NCBI GenBank assembly: GCA_018221025.1
Contig: JAAOXX010000035.1
Coordinates: 1 to 24,930, forward strand
DNA: 24,930 nt
Direction of reading: 5' to 3'
Source: Candidatus Altarchaeota archaeon
GTDB taxonomy: Archaea > SpSt-1190
This document shows positions 6,296 to 15,062 of this stretch, piece by piece. Each line of letters begins with the position of its first letter. Position 1 is the stretch's first letter. Made by a program: the position numbers and the translations under genes. The notes beneath the pieces were generated by a model, which was not told the DNA's origin, searched no databases, and saw only the letters and a list, made by a program, of their open reading frames with translations.

Positions 6296-7395
6296 GTTTG
6301 GGATACGCATCATGCGGTTCTCCGTATATTGTTCAATTTTCTGATGAACATATTACGTATCCACCAGGTGACCCAAAACTTGCAGCCATTTCACATCCTG
6401 ATATTATTAATCGGTTGGAATATGGTATAAGTAAATTACTTTGTCCGGGTAAGTCCCTTAAATCGGTTGAAAAGGCGACAAAGTTTGTTATCGAATCCGA
6501 TTTTGTAAAAAATATTGCGTCAGAATACGGAATTTCCATAGCTTCAAATGTGTTGGATTTTGTTGCCGACCAGTTTCCAAAAGTCTTTTCAGATTCGCTT
6601 TCTCCAGATGCATTAGGATATGGTGGTACTAAGCTCGCAATGGAATCGATTATTGGTACTGCGGTTTCTTCTGAATACACCTGCGATTCACTGGAGAATG
6701 CCGCACGCCTATACTATACTTACGGGCGTGATGACTATCAGTCGGATGTCTGCAGTAAACATAATTCAATCAAGGAATTACTCGCCATTCTTAAGACGGC
6801 TAAACGAGTACCAAGCCTCTCGGCGGTCTCATTATCCCAAGAGCTTAAACCATATTTTATTGATATTTTTTCGAGAGATGAATACATCGGTAATCTTGTA
6901 AGAGAACGAAAAACCGATAGAGTTTCAGCGTTGAAACGCCTAGTAGATGGACTTGACAAGTCTCGACTATGCCACGAATCCGTTGGTGATTATATACCGA
7001 CACTCATTAAAATGGCAAATTTGGACTCACCCCTCTTCTTTCCACTCTATGATTCCTTAAAATCATTCAAAGAGTCTTGTCCCTTTGTGAGTTCTAACTA
7101 TATTCTCGACAGAATTGAGAATGGTACTGCGTATTTCACAAATGGTTCTATGTCAGTTCCATTGGTCCAAATATCACAAACCACATCCAACGATAGAGTT
7201 CTTGAATATTTACCATTAACATTCTCAGTGAATTTATCGGGTCCAGTTCCTCTAAATGGGGATGACCATTCGTTTGAATCACTCGTTTTAGATGATACGA
7301 CTAATTCAAAATCGTTGAGTTTCAGTATGTTGTCTTTCATAGTTCTTGCTGGTATCTTGGCTATTGGATTGTGGGTTCGTGCTAAGGACAATTAG
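6259..7395 (+). CDS. Secreted protein with C-terminal membrane anchor
   Basis: A 378-residue protein. It has an N-terminal signal peptide (residues 1-18 or so, MYKHVIILVFLLGLGYAS), a large extracytoplasmic part that looks mainly helical up to about residue 280, a strand-rich segment (about 285-345) and a C-terminal transmembrane helix (about 352-372) ending in WVRAKDN. This is a cell-surface type I topology. Cysteines are spread through the exterior part (for example LLCPGKS, YTCDS, DVCSK, RLCHE, ESCPF). N-x-S/T sequons at NGT, NGS and NLS cluster near the anchor, so N-glycosylation is possible. The YASC segment is not a clear lipobox. I recognise no family. Long overlaps on both sides place it inside the operon. 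Confidence 0.7.
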   Translation: MYKHVIILVFLLGLGYASCGSPYIVQFSDEHITYPPGDPKLAAISHPDIINRLEYGISKLLCPGKSLKSVEKATKFVIESDFVKNIASEYGISIASNVLDFVADQFPKVFSDSLSPDALGYGGTKLAMESIIGTAVSSEYTCDSLENAARLYYTYGRDDYQSDVCSKHNSIKELLAILKTAKRVPSLSAVSLSQELKPYFIDIFSRDEYIGNLVRERKTDRVSALKRLVDGLDKSRLCHESVGDYIPTLIKMANLDSPLFFPLYDSLKSFKESCPFVSSNYILDRIENGTAYFTNGSMSVPLVQISQTTSNDRVLEYLPLTFSVNLSGPVPLNGDDHSFESLVLDDTTNSKSLSFSMLSFIVLAGILAIGLWVRAKDN

Positions 7396-10363
7396 TATAT
7401 TGGTTTTGTTGCTTGGGACTTCTTTTGCAGACACGAGTTTACTCGTAGACCAATTATTTTGGGACCCCCTCTTGGCTTACGATTATGCTTCGCGACTCGC
7501 GTCCCATCCAGAAATTCCTGTGTTTAGGACTTCTGAAGAATTGGGTTTGGATGGCGACGCAAAAGTAAAATATACAGCCCTCCACGAAAGTCTTATTCAG
7601 CTCAGACACGTCCGTAGTGAAACTGTTCTTTTGTCAAAGGAAGTTCAATTAAATGCGATTAAGATGCAACGAAAAATTCCCTTCATCGTGAATTTGGTCT
7701 TAGGAGTTTTTGGGAAAGGTTTCAGGAATCAATTGATGGATTTGGTAACTACTGAATCTGACTTGAAACTCCTACACTCTACAGTGTTTAATCATGATCT
7801 CTTCAGTATTCTCAATGACCTTGAATCTTCAGAAAAACTCTCAGAATTTTCAAGTTATGTTGCTCTTCCAAATGGCGTTACATATATGGACTTACAACTT
7901 AGGGCCGCCAACGAACGGGCGGTTTCAAATTATTCACCATTTCTGGTTTTACCGTTCCCTAGGGAGCCAGCATGTTCATTTTCAACAGTAGAAGGGGAAA
8001 TAACCATTCCAAAATATGTTGCTGATGACTCCTTCTCCCAAATTACGTCGATGTGCGTACCAAATACTTTTTATGAAAAAGATCAACTTGAAGAGGTTTT
8101 GTTCATTTGGGGCCCCCACTGGAATGATTTTAATAGACGACTTAATTTATTGGAAGACTTGGGCAATTACATTACGATTGTTTCCGATGAGACTGGAAAA
8201 ACTGAATTAATTGCAATGGAAAAACTCCAATTGGCACAGTCTTTGGTTACACAGCTCGATTCACTTAGTAACACCCTGAATGATTCATCTGTTTCAAACG
8301 CCATTTTACAAATTTCTTCTTCGTCCCAGCTTTCCGCAGATACAACTTCATTTGACTTTTCTGGGGCATCCATTGCCTATGAGGGAATGTTAACTGATTT
8401 CTTATTGGCGCGGGAATCACTCAGTCTTGGTGACCAATTTACAAATTATCAACGAGTTGTATCTACATACGGTTACTTGAATTCACTCGTCTCTTCATCA
8501 CTTTTTCAAATAAATCGATACATTACAATTATGGAGGACCTGTGCCTCCAATACAATAGTTTCTGTAGTTTTGAAGGAACTCCCTCTGAACGGCTTCTTG
8601 AAACAGCTCAACACTTTATTGAAGTTAGAGCAAATTACCTTGAAGATGGCGGGAGGCTTGATGAGGCGTATAACTTAAAATTAACATTAATTAAGTCCAA
8701 ACTTACAATAATTGAAACTACACTTTTCAAAATTGAAGAATATGTAAGCCCAACTCAAATCATAAATTACAAAGATGAGTTGATTGGATTTCAAAAACGA
8801 ATTATGCTAAATAGTAAAACCCCTGTTAGTTCCACCATCCTTGAACTCCTCTTATTTGATATTCAAAATTTTCAAGAACAAATTTCTGGAGAGTTTTTTA
8901 AAGAATTTCGGAACGATGCGCTTCGTATTAAATCTGAACTTCTTAGTCTATCTCAATCTCTTCAAAAACTTGGTGAAGTAATTTTAGTTGAAAACCGAGA
9001 AATTTCAATCTTTTCAAATCCCATTGAAGATATTCTTTATTATTTGTCCCGACAGGAACTAGTATCTGACTTAAAACTAAAGTATTCACAAATTTTAGGA
9101 GACCTAAGTTCTAATATTCCGTCCAATTCAATTTGTTCTCCAAAACTTCCAGTTTTGGGGGAACCATTCCAAGTGAACTGTATAACATTAATCAACAATA
9201 CATGGGGAGTTTCACTAGATTCGGCAAGTTCAGTACTATCGCTTCCATATCTCCCGTCCCATCTAGATTCTCAAAATTTTGCAGGGGATGTGTCACATCT
9301 AAAATCTGTTAGTTTTTCAGAAGGTACGACCCGACTAAATTTAAAAGATGTTTCAGGTCCCCTTTTCTTTAATATAACATACTCTTCTTACTTCAACCCG
9401 GCTCGGACTACATGTTCATTTACTTCAATTGATATTAGTGCTGATTTTGAATGTATTTTTTCCGCAGAGTGTTCTACGGAGAAAGCATACGTCACCTTAT
9501 TACATCCGTTCAGTGGTAGGAAAATGATTTCAGAAGCGGAATACTATTTCAATGGTTCTCATATCTTTGTGGAAATTCCTTGCAACAAAGTATACAACAC
9601 TGTATTTAGTGGGCCCTCTATTGAAGTGGTTGATGGGACAGATTCAATTACTAACCTCATCAATGATACTGTCGACTTCACCCTCAATACCCATCTAAGT
9701 GATACAAACCAAACAATCTCAATTGGTGTATCGTTAGAACCTTTCGAGTCACAAAAACTTCAATTACCCTCGACTATACTCGAAGATGTTCCATCAGACG
9801 AAATTTCAAATCCAACATCAATATTAAATGAATCTCAACTTTTGGGTTACTCGAGTTACCGTGATGCTGCAAGAAATATTTTTTCTAATGCCATGTATTC
9901 TGAATTTGGGTGTGTTGAAAAAAACATAATAACAAAAGTCAAAAAATCTTACAATTTCCCCACACCGTCCTGTATGCAATTAACACAGCTTCAAGATGCC
10001 AAATCTCTCTTTGAAAGAGACGAATTTGAAGCCGCAGTAAAAAAATATCTTGAAATACGTGATACATCGGGGCTGGAAGTATTTCTTGCAAAATCACTGC
10101 AGTACAAAGATCGTGCCGAACAAATGATTGGACGCTTGAATTCCCTGAATGCGTTGTCTTCTCGGCTTGCCTCCCCATATGTTGAAAAAGCCCAACTAGC
10201 TTACGATAATCAAGACTATATTACCTCACTCTACTATTCCCACTATGCTTTTTTGAAATCAACCATTAATCTCGGAATTGATTTCAGAGTCGTAGTTGCA
10301 ATTGCAATCATCGCCTATGGTATTTACTCCAATAAAAATAAGAAAGAAGAAGAACTGCTTTAA
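7379..10363 (+). CDS. Large secreted, membrane-anchored surface protein
   Basis: About 994 residues when begun at the GTG at 7379, which gives a clean signal peptide (MLRTISILVLLLGTSFA); a TTG at 7346 would add 11 residues. The exterior part has a helical, coiled-coil-prone region (about 60-570), a strand-rich, Ig-like section with several cysteines (about 575-760), then a helical, TPR-like segment (about 830-960; FERDEFEAAVKKYLEIRD and AQLAYDNQDYITSLYYSHYA resemble repeat helices). A single transmembrane helix (about 966-982) and a short charged cytoplasmic tail (NKNKKEEELL) end it. Many N-x-S/T sequons are present. This could be an S-layer-like or stalk protein. It overlaps the previous gene by 17 bases and its stop directly abuts the convergent UbiA gene. 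Confidence 0.72.
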   Translation: MLRTISILVLLLGTSFADTSLLVDQLFWDPLLAYDYASRLASHPEIPVFRTSEELGLDGDAKVKYTALHESLIQLRHVRSETVLLSKEVQLNAIKMQRKIPFIVNLVLGVFGKGFRNQLMDLVTTESDLKLLHSTVFNHDLFSILNDLESSEKLSEFSSYVALPNGVTYMDLQLRAANERAVSNYSPFLVLPFPREPACSFSTVEGEITIPKYVADDSFSQITSMCVPNTFYEKDQLEEVLFIWGPHWNDFNRRLNLLEDLGNYITIVSDETGKTELIAMEKLQLAQSLVTQLDSLSNTLNDSSVSNAILQISSSSQLSADTTSFDFSGASIAYEGMLTDFLLARESLSLGDQFTNYQRVVSTYGYLNSLVSSSLFQINRYITIMEDLCLQYNSFCSFEGTPSERLLETAQHFIEVRANYLEDGGRLDEAYNLKLTLIKSKLTIIETTLFKIEEYVSPTQIINYKDELIGFQKRIMLNSKTPVSSTILELLLFDIQNFQEQISGEFFKEFRNDALRIKSELLSLSQSLQKLGEVILVENREISIFSNPIEDILYYLSRQELVSDLKLKYSQILGDLSSNIPSNSICSPKLPVLGEPFQVNCITLINNTWGVSLDSASSVLSLPYLPSHLDSQNFAGDVSHLKSVSFSEGTTRLNLKDVSGPLFFNITYSSYFNPARTTCSFTSIDISADFECIFSAECSTEKAYVTLLHPFSGRKMISEAEYYFNGSHIFVEIPCNKVYNTVFSGPSIEVVDGTDSITNLINDTVDFTLNTHLSDTNQTISIGVSLEPFESQKLQLPSTILEDVPSDEISNPTSILNESQLLGYSSYRDAARNIFSNAMYSEFGCVEKNIITKVKKSYNFPTPSCMQLTQLQDAKSLFERDEFEAAVKKYLEIRDTSGLEVFLAKSLQYKDRAEQMIGRLNSLNALSSRLASPYVEKAQLAYDNQDYITSLYYSHYAFLKSTINLGIDFRVVVAIAIIAYGIYSNKNKKEEELL

Positions 10364-11185
10364 TCAGGAATATACACTAAGAAAAACCAAAACTACGAAT
10401 CCAATGAAAGTTACAATTAATTCGGGTGTAAACAAACTTTCATGAACTTCCTTTCCAACCATCGTTTCTTTCAAATGAAGCAAAATTCCCAAATATGCAA
10501 GTGGAACGGACCATGAAAATAAGCCACCCCTCTCAATTGCATACATTGTATACAAAATAATTGTTGATGCCCCAGACATTGCAATTGCAATTTCTACCAC
10601 ATCTTTGTACTGACTGAGATTTTCCTTATGAGCTATTCCAGCAATTTGCAGTTCAGTGAATCTTTTACAAAAAACAAGATATGTTGCAAAGAAGAAAACT
10701 CCAAGATAAAACCAAGCTGTTATTTCAATACCTGCTGCAAAGCACCCCGCAAAAGCCCTTATGACAAATCCGGTTGCTATTGTGAATGCGTCAATAATGG
10801 CTCGTTTTTTCAAGCAAAATGTGTAAATCATCATTAAACTGAAATATCCTAAAACCAAGTTGGTGACTCCATTCCCTGCAAGTCCCCCAAAATAAATCGC
10901 TAGTGTGAACAACAGAACCCCAAAAGCCAAGGCACTCAGTGTACTGATTTGTCCACTTGCCACCGGTCTATCTTTTTTCTTTGGATGTAATTTGTCCTTA
11001 TCCCTATCTTTCAAATCATTCAAAACATAAACCGAACTTGCAATGAATCCAAATGCAAAAAATGCCAATATGATGTTTGAAAGACTTTCAGAAAGAAGTG
11101 CTCCTGCCAACAGGGGTCCGGCAAAAACAATCGATGCCTTGTACCATTGCTTCAATCGCATTTCCTTCAGGTAGTTCAGTATCAC
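10364..11185 (-). CDS. UbiA-family prenyltransferase, phosphoribosyl-polyprenyl synthase-like
   Basis: A 273-residue polytopic membrane protein with about eight or nine helices. The UbiA aspartate motif NDxxDxxxD is present as N56-D57-x-x-D60-x-x-x-D64, followed by HPKKKDRPVASG. The N-terminal RLKQWYKASIVFA is typical of the decaprenyl-phosphate phosphoribosyltransferase (DPPR synthase, Rv3806c) branch, which moves ribose-5-phosphate from PRPP onto a polyprenyl phosphate. That assignment is family-level. The product would be a lipid-linked pentose for surface glycans. The start is a GTG with a TATA-like tract about 25 bases upstream. It sits tail to tail with the surface operon, with no base between stops. 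Confidence 0.82.
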   Translation of the reverse strand: MILNYLKEMRLKQWYKASIVFAGPLLAGALLSESLSNIILAFFAFGFIASSVYVLNDLKDRDKDKLHPKKKDRPVASGQISTLSALAFGVLLFTLAIYFGGLAGNGVTNLVLGYFSLMMIYTFCLKKRAIIDAFTIATGFVIRAFAGCFAAGIEITAWFYLGVFFFATYLVFCKRFTELQIAGIAHKENLSQYKDVVEIAIAMSGASTIILYTMYAIERGGLFSWSVPLAYLGILLHLKETMVGKEVHESLFTPELIVTFIGFVVLVFLSVYS

Positions 11186-11208
11186 TAAAAACTTAACAAA
11201 AAGAAATT

Positions 11209-11229
11209 AAAAAACCCCGCTATGCGGGG
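11209..11229 (-). terminator. Hairpin plus T-run after the thermosome gene
   Basis: CCCCGC-TAT-GCGGGG (11215-11229) forms a perfect 6-bp GC stem. On the minus strand it is followed at once by TTTTTT (11214-11209), the form of an intrinsic terminator. It is 20 bases past the thermosome stop and upstream of the UbiA gene. Confidence 0.75.
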
Positions 11230-11249
11230 AATTTGTGATGGTGGTAACT

Positions 11250-12875
11250 TTAGAAGCCGCCCATTCCACCCATGTCAGGCATTCCTCCGGGTGGACCACC
11301 GCTGCTAATTTTACTCGCTGCAATGACATCATCAATCTTGAGTATCATCATGGCTGCTTCGCTTGCACTCTTCAATGCTTGCTTCTTAACCTTTGCCGGT
11401 TCAATTACTCCGAGGTCAACCATATTCTTGGTTTCTCCACTGAATACATCAATACCAACACTTTGTTTTCCTGCACCATGTTCACTCTTCGCTTTGACGA
11501 GCAAGTCGATTGCATTTAGTCCGGCGTTGTCTGCGAGACTTCTTGGAATTATATCCATTGCTCTAGCAAATGCTTCAATTGCTAACTGCACACGACCTCC
11601 AACATGAGTTGCCATCTTGTTGAGTCCAATACCAACTTGAATTTCTGTTGCGCCCCCTCCCGGGACAATTTTTCCGTCATCCAGTGCCGTTGCAAGTACT
11701 TTGAGTGCATCTTTTAGTGATCTCTCGGCCTCATCAGCAACATGGTCAGTTCCACCTCGAATAAGAATTGTTACTGCCTTTGGGTCTTTGCACCCCTCGA
11801 TAAAAGTCATTGCTTCACCCGCAATCTTCTTTTCCTGAACTTTTTTTGCATATCCAAGGTCCTTTTCTTTCAAGTCACGAATGTCCGTAACTATCTTGGC
11901 GCCAGTTGCATTTGACAACGCGGTCATATCACTCTTCTTAACTCGTCTTATTGCTGTTACTCCATCCTTTGCAAGTAAGTGTTGGGCGAGGTCATCAATT
12001 CCTTTCTGACAGAAAACGACATTTGCACCAACATTCCTTATCTTTGAAACCATTTTCTTTATCATTTCTTCTTCTTTGTCTAAGAAGGCTTCAATCTGCT
12101 CGGGTGAAGTAATTTGAATCTGTGCATCCGTTTCTGGTTCTTTGACTTCGAGTGCAACATTCAATAGTGTAATCTTTGCATCCTCAATGAGGCTTGGCAT
12201 TCCATTGTGGACTCGCTCCTTATCAAGGACAATTCCATCAATTAATTTGCTATCTTCAAGACTACCGCCGGCCTTCTTTTCAATTTTAATATCATCGACA
12301 TCAGACACTTTACCGTCTTCAGCAACTCTTAGAACGGCCTTAACTGACAAGTTTGCTAAGTGGTCAATTCCCGATTCAGTTCCACGACCATTCATACTGG
12401 TTCTTGAAATTTTTATCAAGAGTTTCGTATCTTGAGCAGTTACTGGCATTGCCAAAGTATCAACAATTTTCATTGCTTTCTCTGCAGCCACTTTATAACC
12501 TTGGGCAATTATTGCCGGGTGAATATCCTGATCGAGTAAGTCTTCAGCTCTCTTCAAGAGTTCCCCTGCCAAAACTGTCGCAGTAGTTGTTCCGTCTCCA
12601 ACTTCGTCTTCTTGAGCCTTTGCAACTTCAACAATCATCTTAGCTGCAGGATGTTCAATATCCATTGTTTCAAGAATGGTTACGCCGTCATTTGTAATTA
12701 CAACGTCACCTAAACTGTCTACAAGCATCTTATCCATCCCTCTTGGGCCCAAAGTGCTTCTAACTACTTCTGAGACGGCCTTAGCAGCCATAATGTTTAT
12801 GCGCTGTGCGTCTCGTCCTAATATCCTTTGTACATTTTCCGGCATAATTATTACCGGTTGTCTTGCTTCTGCCAT
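11250..12875 (-). CDS. thsA: Thermosome subunit (group II chaperonin)
   Basis: A 541-residue subunit, the normal length for the archaeal chaperonin that folds proteins in an ATP-driven double ring in the cytoplasm. It shows the nucleotide-binding segments STLGPRGMDKMLVDS, NDGVTIL and GDGTTTATVLAGELL, the apical domain, the equatorial VPGGGATE and the C-terminal GGM-rich tail (GGMPDMGGMGGF) that lines the cavity. A Shine-Dalgarno GGTGAT lies just before the ATG. It is followed by a strong terminator and preceded by its own promoter with a small inverted repeat. It is the only chaperonin subunit in the window, so the alpha/beta label cannot be decided from here. Confidence 0.97.
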   Translation of the reverse strand: MAEARQPVIIMPENVQRILGRDAQRINIMAAKAVSEVVRSTLGPRGMDKMLVDSLGDVVITNDGVTILETMDIEHPAAKMIVEVAKAQEDEVGDGTTTATVLAGELLKRAEDLLDQDIHPAIIAQGYKVAAEKAMKIVDTLAMPVTAQDTKLLIKISRTSMNGRGTESGIDHLANLSVKAVLRVAEDGKVSDVDDIKIEKKAGGSLEDSKLIDGIVLDKERVHNGMPSLIEDAKITLLNVALEVKEPETDAQIQITSPEQIEAFLDKEEEMIKKMVSKIRNVGANVVFCQKGIDDLAQHLLAKDGVTAIRRVKKSDMTALSNATGAKIVTDIRDLKEKDLGYAKKVQEKKIAGEAMTFIEGCKDPKAVTILIRGGTDHVADEAERSLKDALKVLATALDDGKIVPGGGATEIQVGIGLNKMATHVGGRVQLAIEAFARAMDIIPRSLADNAGLNAIDLLVKAKSEHGAGKQSVGIDVFSGETKNMVDLGVIEPAKVKKQALKSASEAAMMILKIDDVIAASKISSGGPPGGMPDMGGMGGF

Positions 12876-12889
12876 TTTATCACCATATA

Positions 12890-12926
12890 CTAATCCATAT
12901 TAGTTGGAAAGCGGTTGTTTAAAAAC
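12890..12926 (-). promoter_or_regulatory. Thermosome promoter with inverted repeat at the start site
   Basis: The minus strand has a TATA-like GTTTTTAAAC (12917-12926). The expected start, about 25 bases downstream, falls inside the inverted repeat CTAAT-CCAT-ATTAG (12890-12903). That is a usual place for an archaeal repressor site. The Shine-Dalgarno GGTGAT follows in the short leader. Confidence 0.5.
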
Positions 12927-13652
12927 TTAATCAAAATCAACATCATCTAGTTTCTTAGCAAAAACTGGTTCCGCACCAAGTACCTCCGAGACATTTTCAA
13001 GGTTTTTTAGACGCGCAGGTCCTGATTTGAAACTAATCAATATTGTTTTCTTTTTCTTTATTGCCAAATCAAAAGGTGCTTTCCCTATGAATGCTCGCTT
13101 TATCTCAGGACTTTCATATGCAGGCATGCTAACAATCTTTTCTCCAAAAATTTCAATGAGTCGTTCAGCAACTTCTTCACCGGGTGCACTTCCCCCCTCA
13201 TATTTTCTAATCATTTCAACACTAACTCCGAGAAGTTTGGAAAGTGTCAAACGACTCATACCAACCTTATCCATTGCTGGACGCAAGTTCTTAATTGGTA
13301 TTTTAATTCCTCCGCGGTCTGCTATTGATACAGCATCCCCTTTCACAACTTTCACAAATGTTTCCTCCCTCATTACGGGAATGCCATAGCGAGTGTAAAT
13401 TACATTTTCTCGAAGAAGGTCTTTACCCCTTTCACTTATTACTACTGGCTCGGCGCCAACAACTGATGCGCATTTTTGAATTGTTTCTGCGAATTCTTGA
13501 CTAACACTCTCAATATTGTGAACGACTTTGATTAGATATGCCTTGTCTGAAGCATATGCGATGTCGAATGCTCGAGATTTCTCATCACGAACTTCTGCAA
13601 TCTTCCCAGTTTTTTTCAAACGGTCTATTAGACCCACATCTTTGGTGCACAT
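12927..13652 (-). CDS. Archaeal HTH-type transcriptional regulator (MJ1164-like)
   Basis: About 241 residues from the ATG at 13652. The N-terminal domain (about 1-110) contains RAFDIAYASDKAYLIKV, then a conserved YTRYGIPVMREETF segment. A Cro/CI-type helix-turn-helix follows at about 120-175 (LRPAMDKVGMSRLTLSKLLGVSVEMIRKYE), then a C-terminal alpha/beta domain. This order fits the archaea-wide 'putative HTH-type transcriptional regulatory protein' family that includes MJ1164. An upstream GTG at 13691 would overlap the divergent pheS start by six bases; the ATG at 13652 aligns better with the family start as I recall it. Targets are not established. It lies just upstream of the thermosome gene, in the same direction. 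Confidence 0.85.
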   Translation of the reverse strand: MCTKDVGLIDRLKKTGKIAEVRDEKSRAFDIAYASDKAYLIKVVHNIESVSQEFAETIQKCASVVGAEPVVISERGKDLLRENVIYTRYGIPVMREETFVKVVKGDAVSIADRGGIKIPIKNLRPAMDKVGMSRLTLSKLLGVSVEMIRKYEGGSAPGEEVAERLIEIFGEKIVSMPAYESPEIKRAFIGKAPFDLAIKKKKTILISFKSGPARLKNLENVSEVLGAEPVFAKKLDDVDFD

Positions 13653-13689
13653 CAGACTTTTATAGAACCCGACCACTGTTATTTTATGC
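13653..13689. promoter_or_regulatory. Overlapping divergent promoters of the HTH regulator and pheS
   Basis: On the plus strand CTTTTATAG (13657-13665) is centred about 25 bases before the pheS ATG. On the minus strand GCATAAAATAAC (13678-13689) is centred about 32 bases before the regulator ATG. Each TATA box lies in the transcript start region of the other gene, so the two promoters probably compete. Confidence 0.5.
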
Positions 13690-15062
13690 ACCCCTCGGAA
13701 GCGAAATTAATGAATTTGTTGAAGCTTGCAAAGACGGCCAAGGCTTCACAGCTCGTCAATAAACTCGACATGAATGTCGGTGTAATTGGCAGGGTTGCAT
13801 ATAGTTTGAGTGAAAAAGGATTTCTTACTCTTGAAAAAACTGAAGAATCTAAGCTTCAATTGACCAAAGAAGGGAAATCTGTGAAGAAAAATGGGCTTCC
13901 CGAGCGACTACTATTAGAATTACTCCCCCAACCCCTTGAATCTCTTCAAAAGGATAGGCTCGCACTTAATTGGGCACTGAAACGAAAATGGGTTGAAATA
14001 AAAGGAAATAATGTAACTGCGGTATTAAAAACCCCTCCAAAAACTAGGGAAGAAACTCTTCTCGAGAAATTTAAAGAATTGAAATTCGAAGACCCTGAGT
14101 TAACTTTACTGAAAAAGCGAAAATGGGTTGAAACAAAAAAAACAATTGACTATGTTTTAACATTGACAGATGAGGGAAAAACCACGAGCGTTAAGGAAAA
14201 GGTAACTCAAGTTACACCTGACATGTTAATGGGAAAAAAATGGAAAACCTTGGATTTTCAAAGCTTCTCTCCTAATACATCGGTCCCAAATTTTTATGCG
14301 GGACGTTTTCACCCACTGACTGATACCATCGAAAAAGTAAGGAGGGTTTTCCTAGACATGGGATTTACTGAATCTGAAGGACCATATATCACGAGCTCTT
14401 TTTGGTGTTTTGATTCGCTCTTTGTTCCTCAAGACCATCCGGCACGTGAAATGCAAGACACATTCTATTTAGATGGGACAATTGACTTACCACCAGTTGC
14501 AGAAAAAGTTGCAAGTATTCATGAGCAATTTTGGGGTAATTGGGATGACGAGGAATCAAAAAAGAAAGTTCTCCGAACTCATACCACTGCAGTATCAGCT
14601 AAAATATTGACTGAGACGAAGCCTCCCGCAAAAGTTTTTCAAATTGGTAGAAGTTTCAGAAATGAAACTGTCGATTACAAACACGGTGCAGAATTTTATC
14701 AAGTTGAAGGTATTGTAGTTGATGAGGATGCAAACTTCAATAATCTTATTGGTTACCTGAAAAACTTCTTTGGTAAGCTTGGAGTTCCAAAAATCCGAAT
14801 ACGTCCAGGATATTTCCCATACACAGAGTTGTCTGCTGAGGTGGATGTTTGGTTCGAACACAAAAAGTCGTGGCTTGAATTGGGTGGTGCAGGAATATTC
14901 AGACCCGAAGTAGTCAAACCACTTCTTGGTGAAGATATTCCGGTCCTTGCATGGGGTCTTGGCCTTGAGAGAATTGCCATGATGAATTATGGAATTAATG
15001 ATTTCCGGGAGCTCTACAAGAGCAATCTAAAAACACTTAGGAATAGGAGGTCTTTGATATGA
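13686..15062 (+). CDS. pheS: Phenylalanyl-tRNA synthetase alpha subunit
   Basis: A 458-residue class II aminoacyl-tRNA synthetase subunit, which charges tRNA-Phe as an (alpha-beta)2 enzyme in the cytoplasm. Two winged-helix-like regions fill the N-terminal 170 residues, as in archaeal/eukaryotic-type PheS. The catalytic core starts near residue 205 (HPLTDTIEKVR). It includes FVPQDHPAREMQDTFYL (246-262), RTHTT (297-301), motif 2 GRSFRNE (321-327) and motif 3 GLGLERIAM (424-432). The start is the ATG at 13686, about 25 bases after a TATA box. The stop overlaps the pheT start (ATGA). Confidence 0.96.
   Translation: MHPSEAKLMNLLKLAKTAKASQLVNKLDMNVGVIGRVAYSLSEKGFLTLEKTEESKLQLTKEGKSVKKNGLPERLLLELLPQPLESLQKDRLALNWALKRKWVEIKGNNVTAVLKTPPKTREETLLEKFKELKFEDPELTLLKKRKWVETKKTIDYVLTLTDEGKTTSVKEKVTQVTPDMLMGKKWKTLDFQSFSPNTSVPNFYAGRFHPLTDTIEKVRRVFLDMGFTESEGPYITSSFWCFDSLFVPQDHPAREMQDTFYLDGTIDLPPVAEKVASIHEQFWGNWDDEESKKKVLRTHTTAVSAKILTETKPPAKVFQIGRSFRNETVDYKHGAEFYQVEGIVVDEDANFNNLIGYLKNFFGKLGVPKIRIRPGYFPYTELSAEVDVWFEHKKSWLELGGAGIFRPEVVKPLLGEDIPVLAWGLGLERIAMMNYGINDFRELYKSNLKTLRNRRSLI

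Noticed and set aside
11235..12903. Several open frames on the plus strand opposite the thermosome gene
   Set aside because: They are antisense shadows of a strongly conserved gene; their proteins have no family features or start signals.
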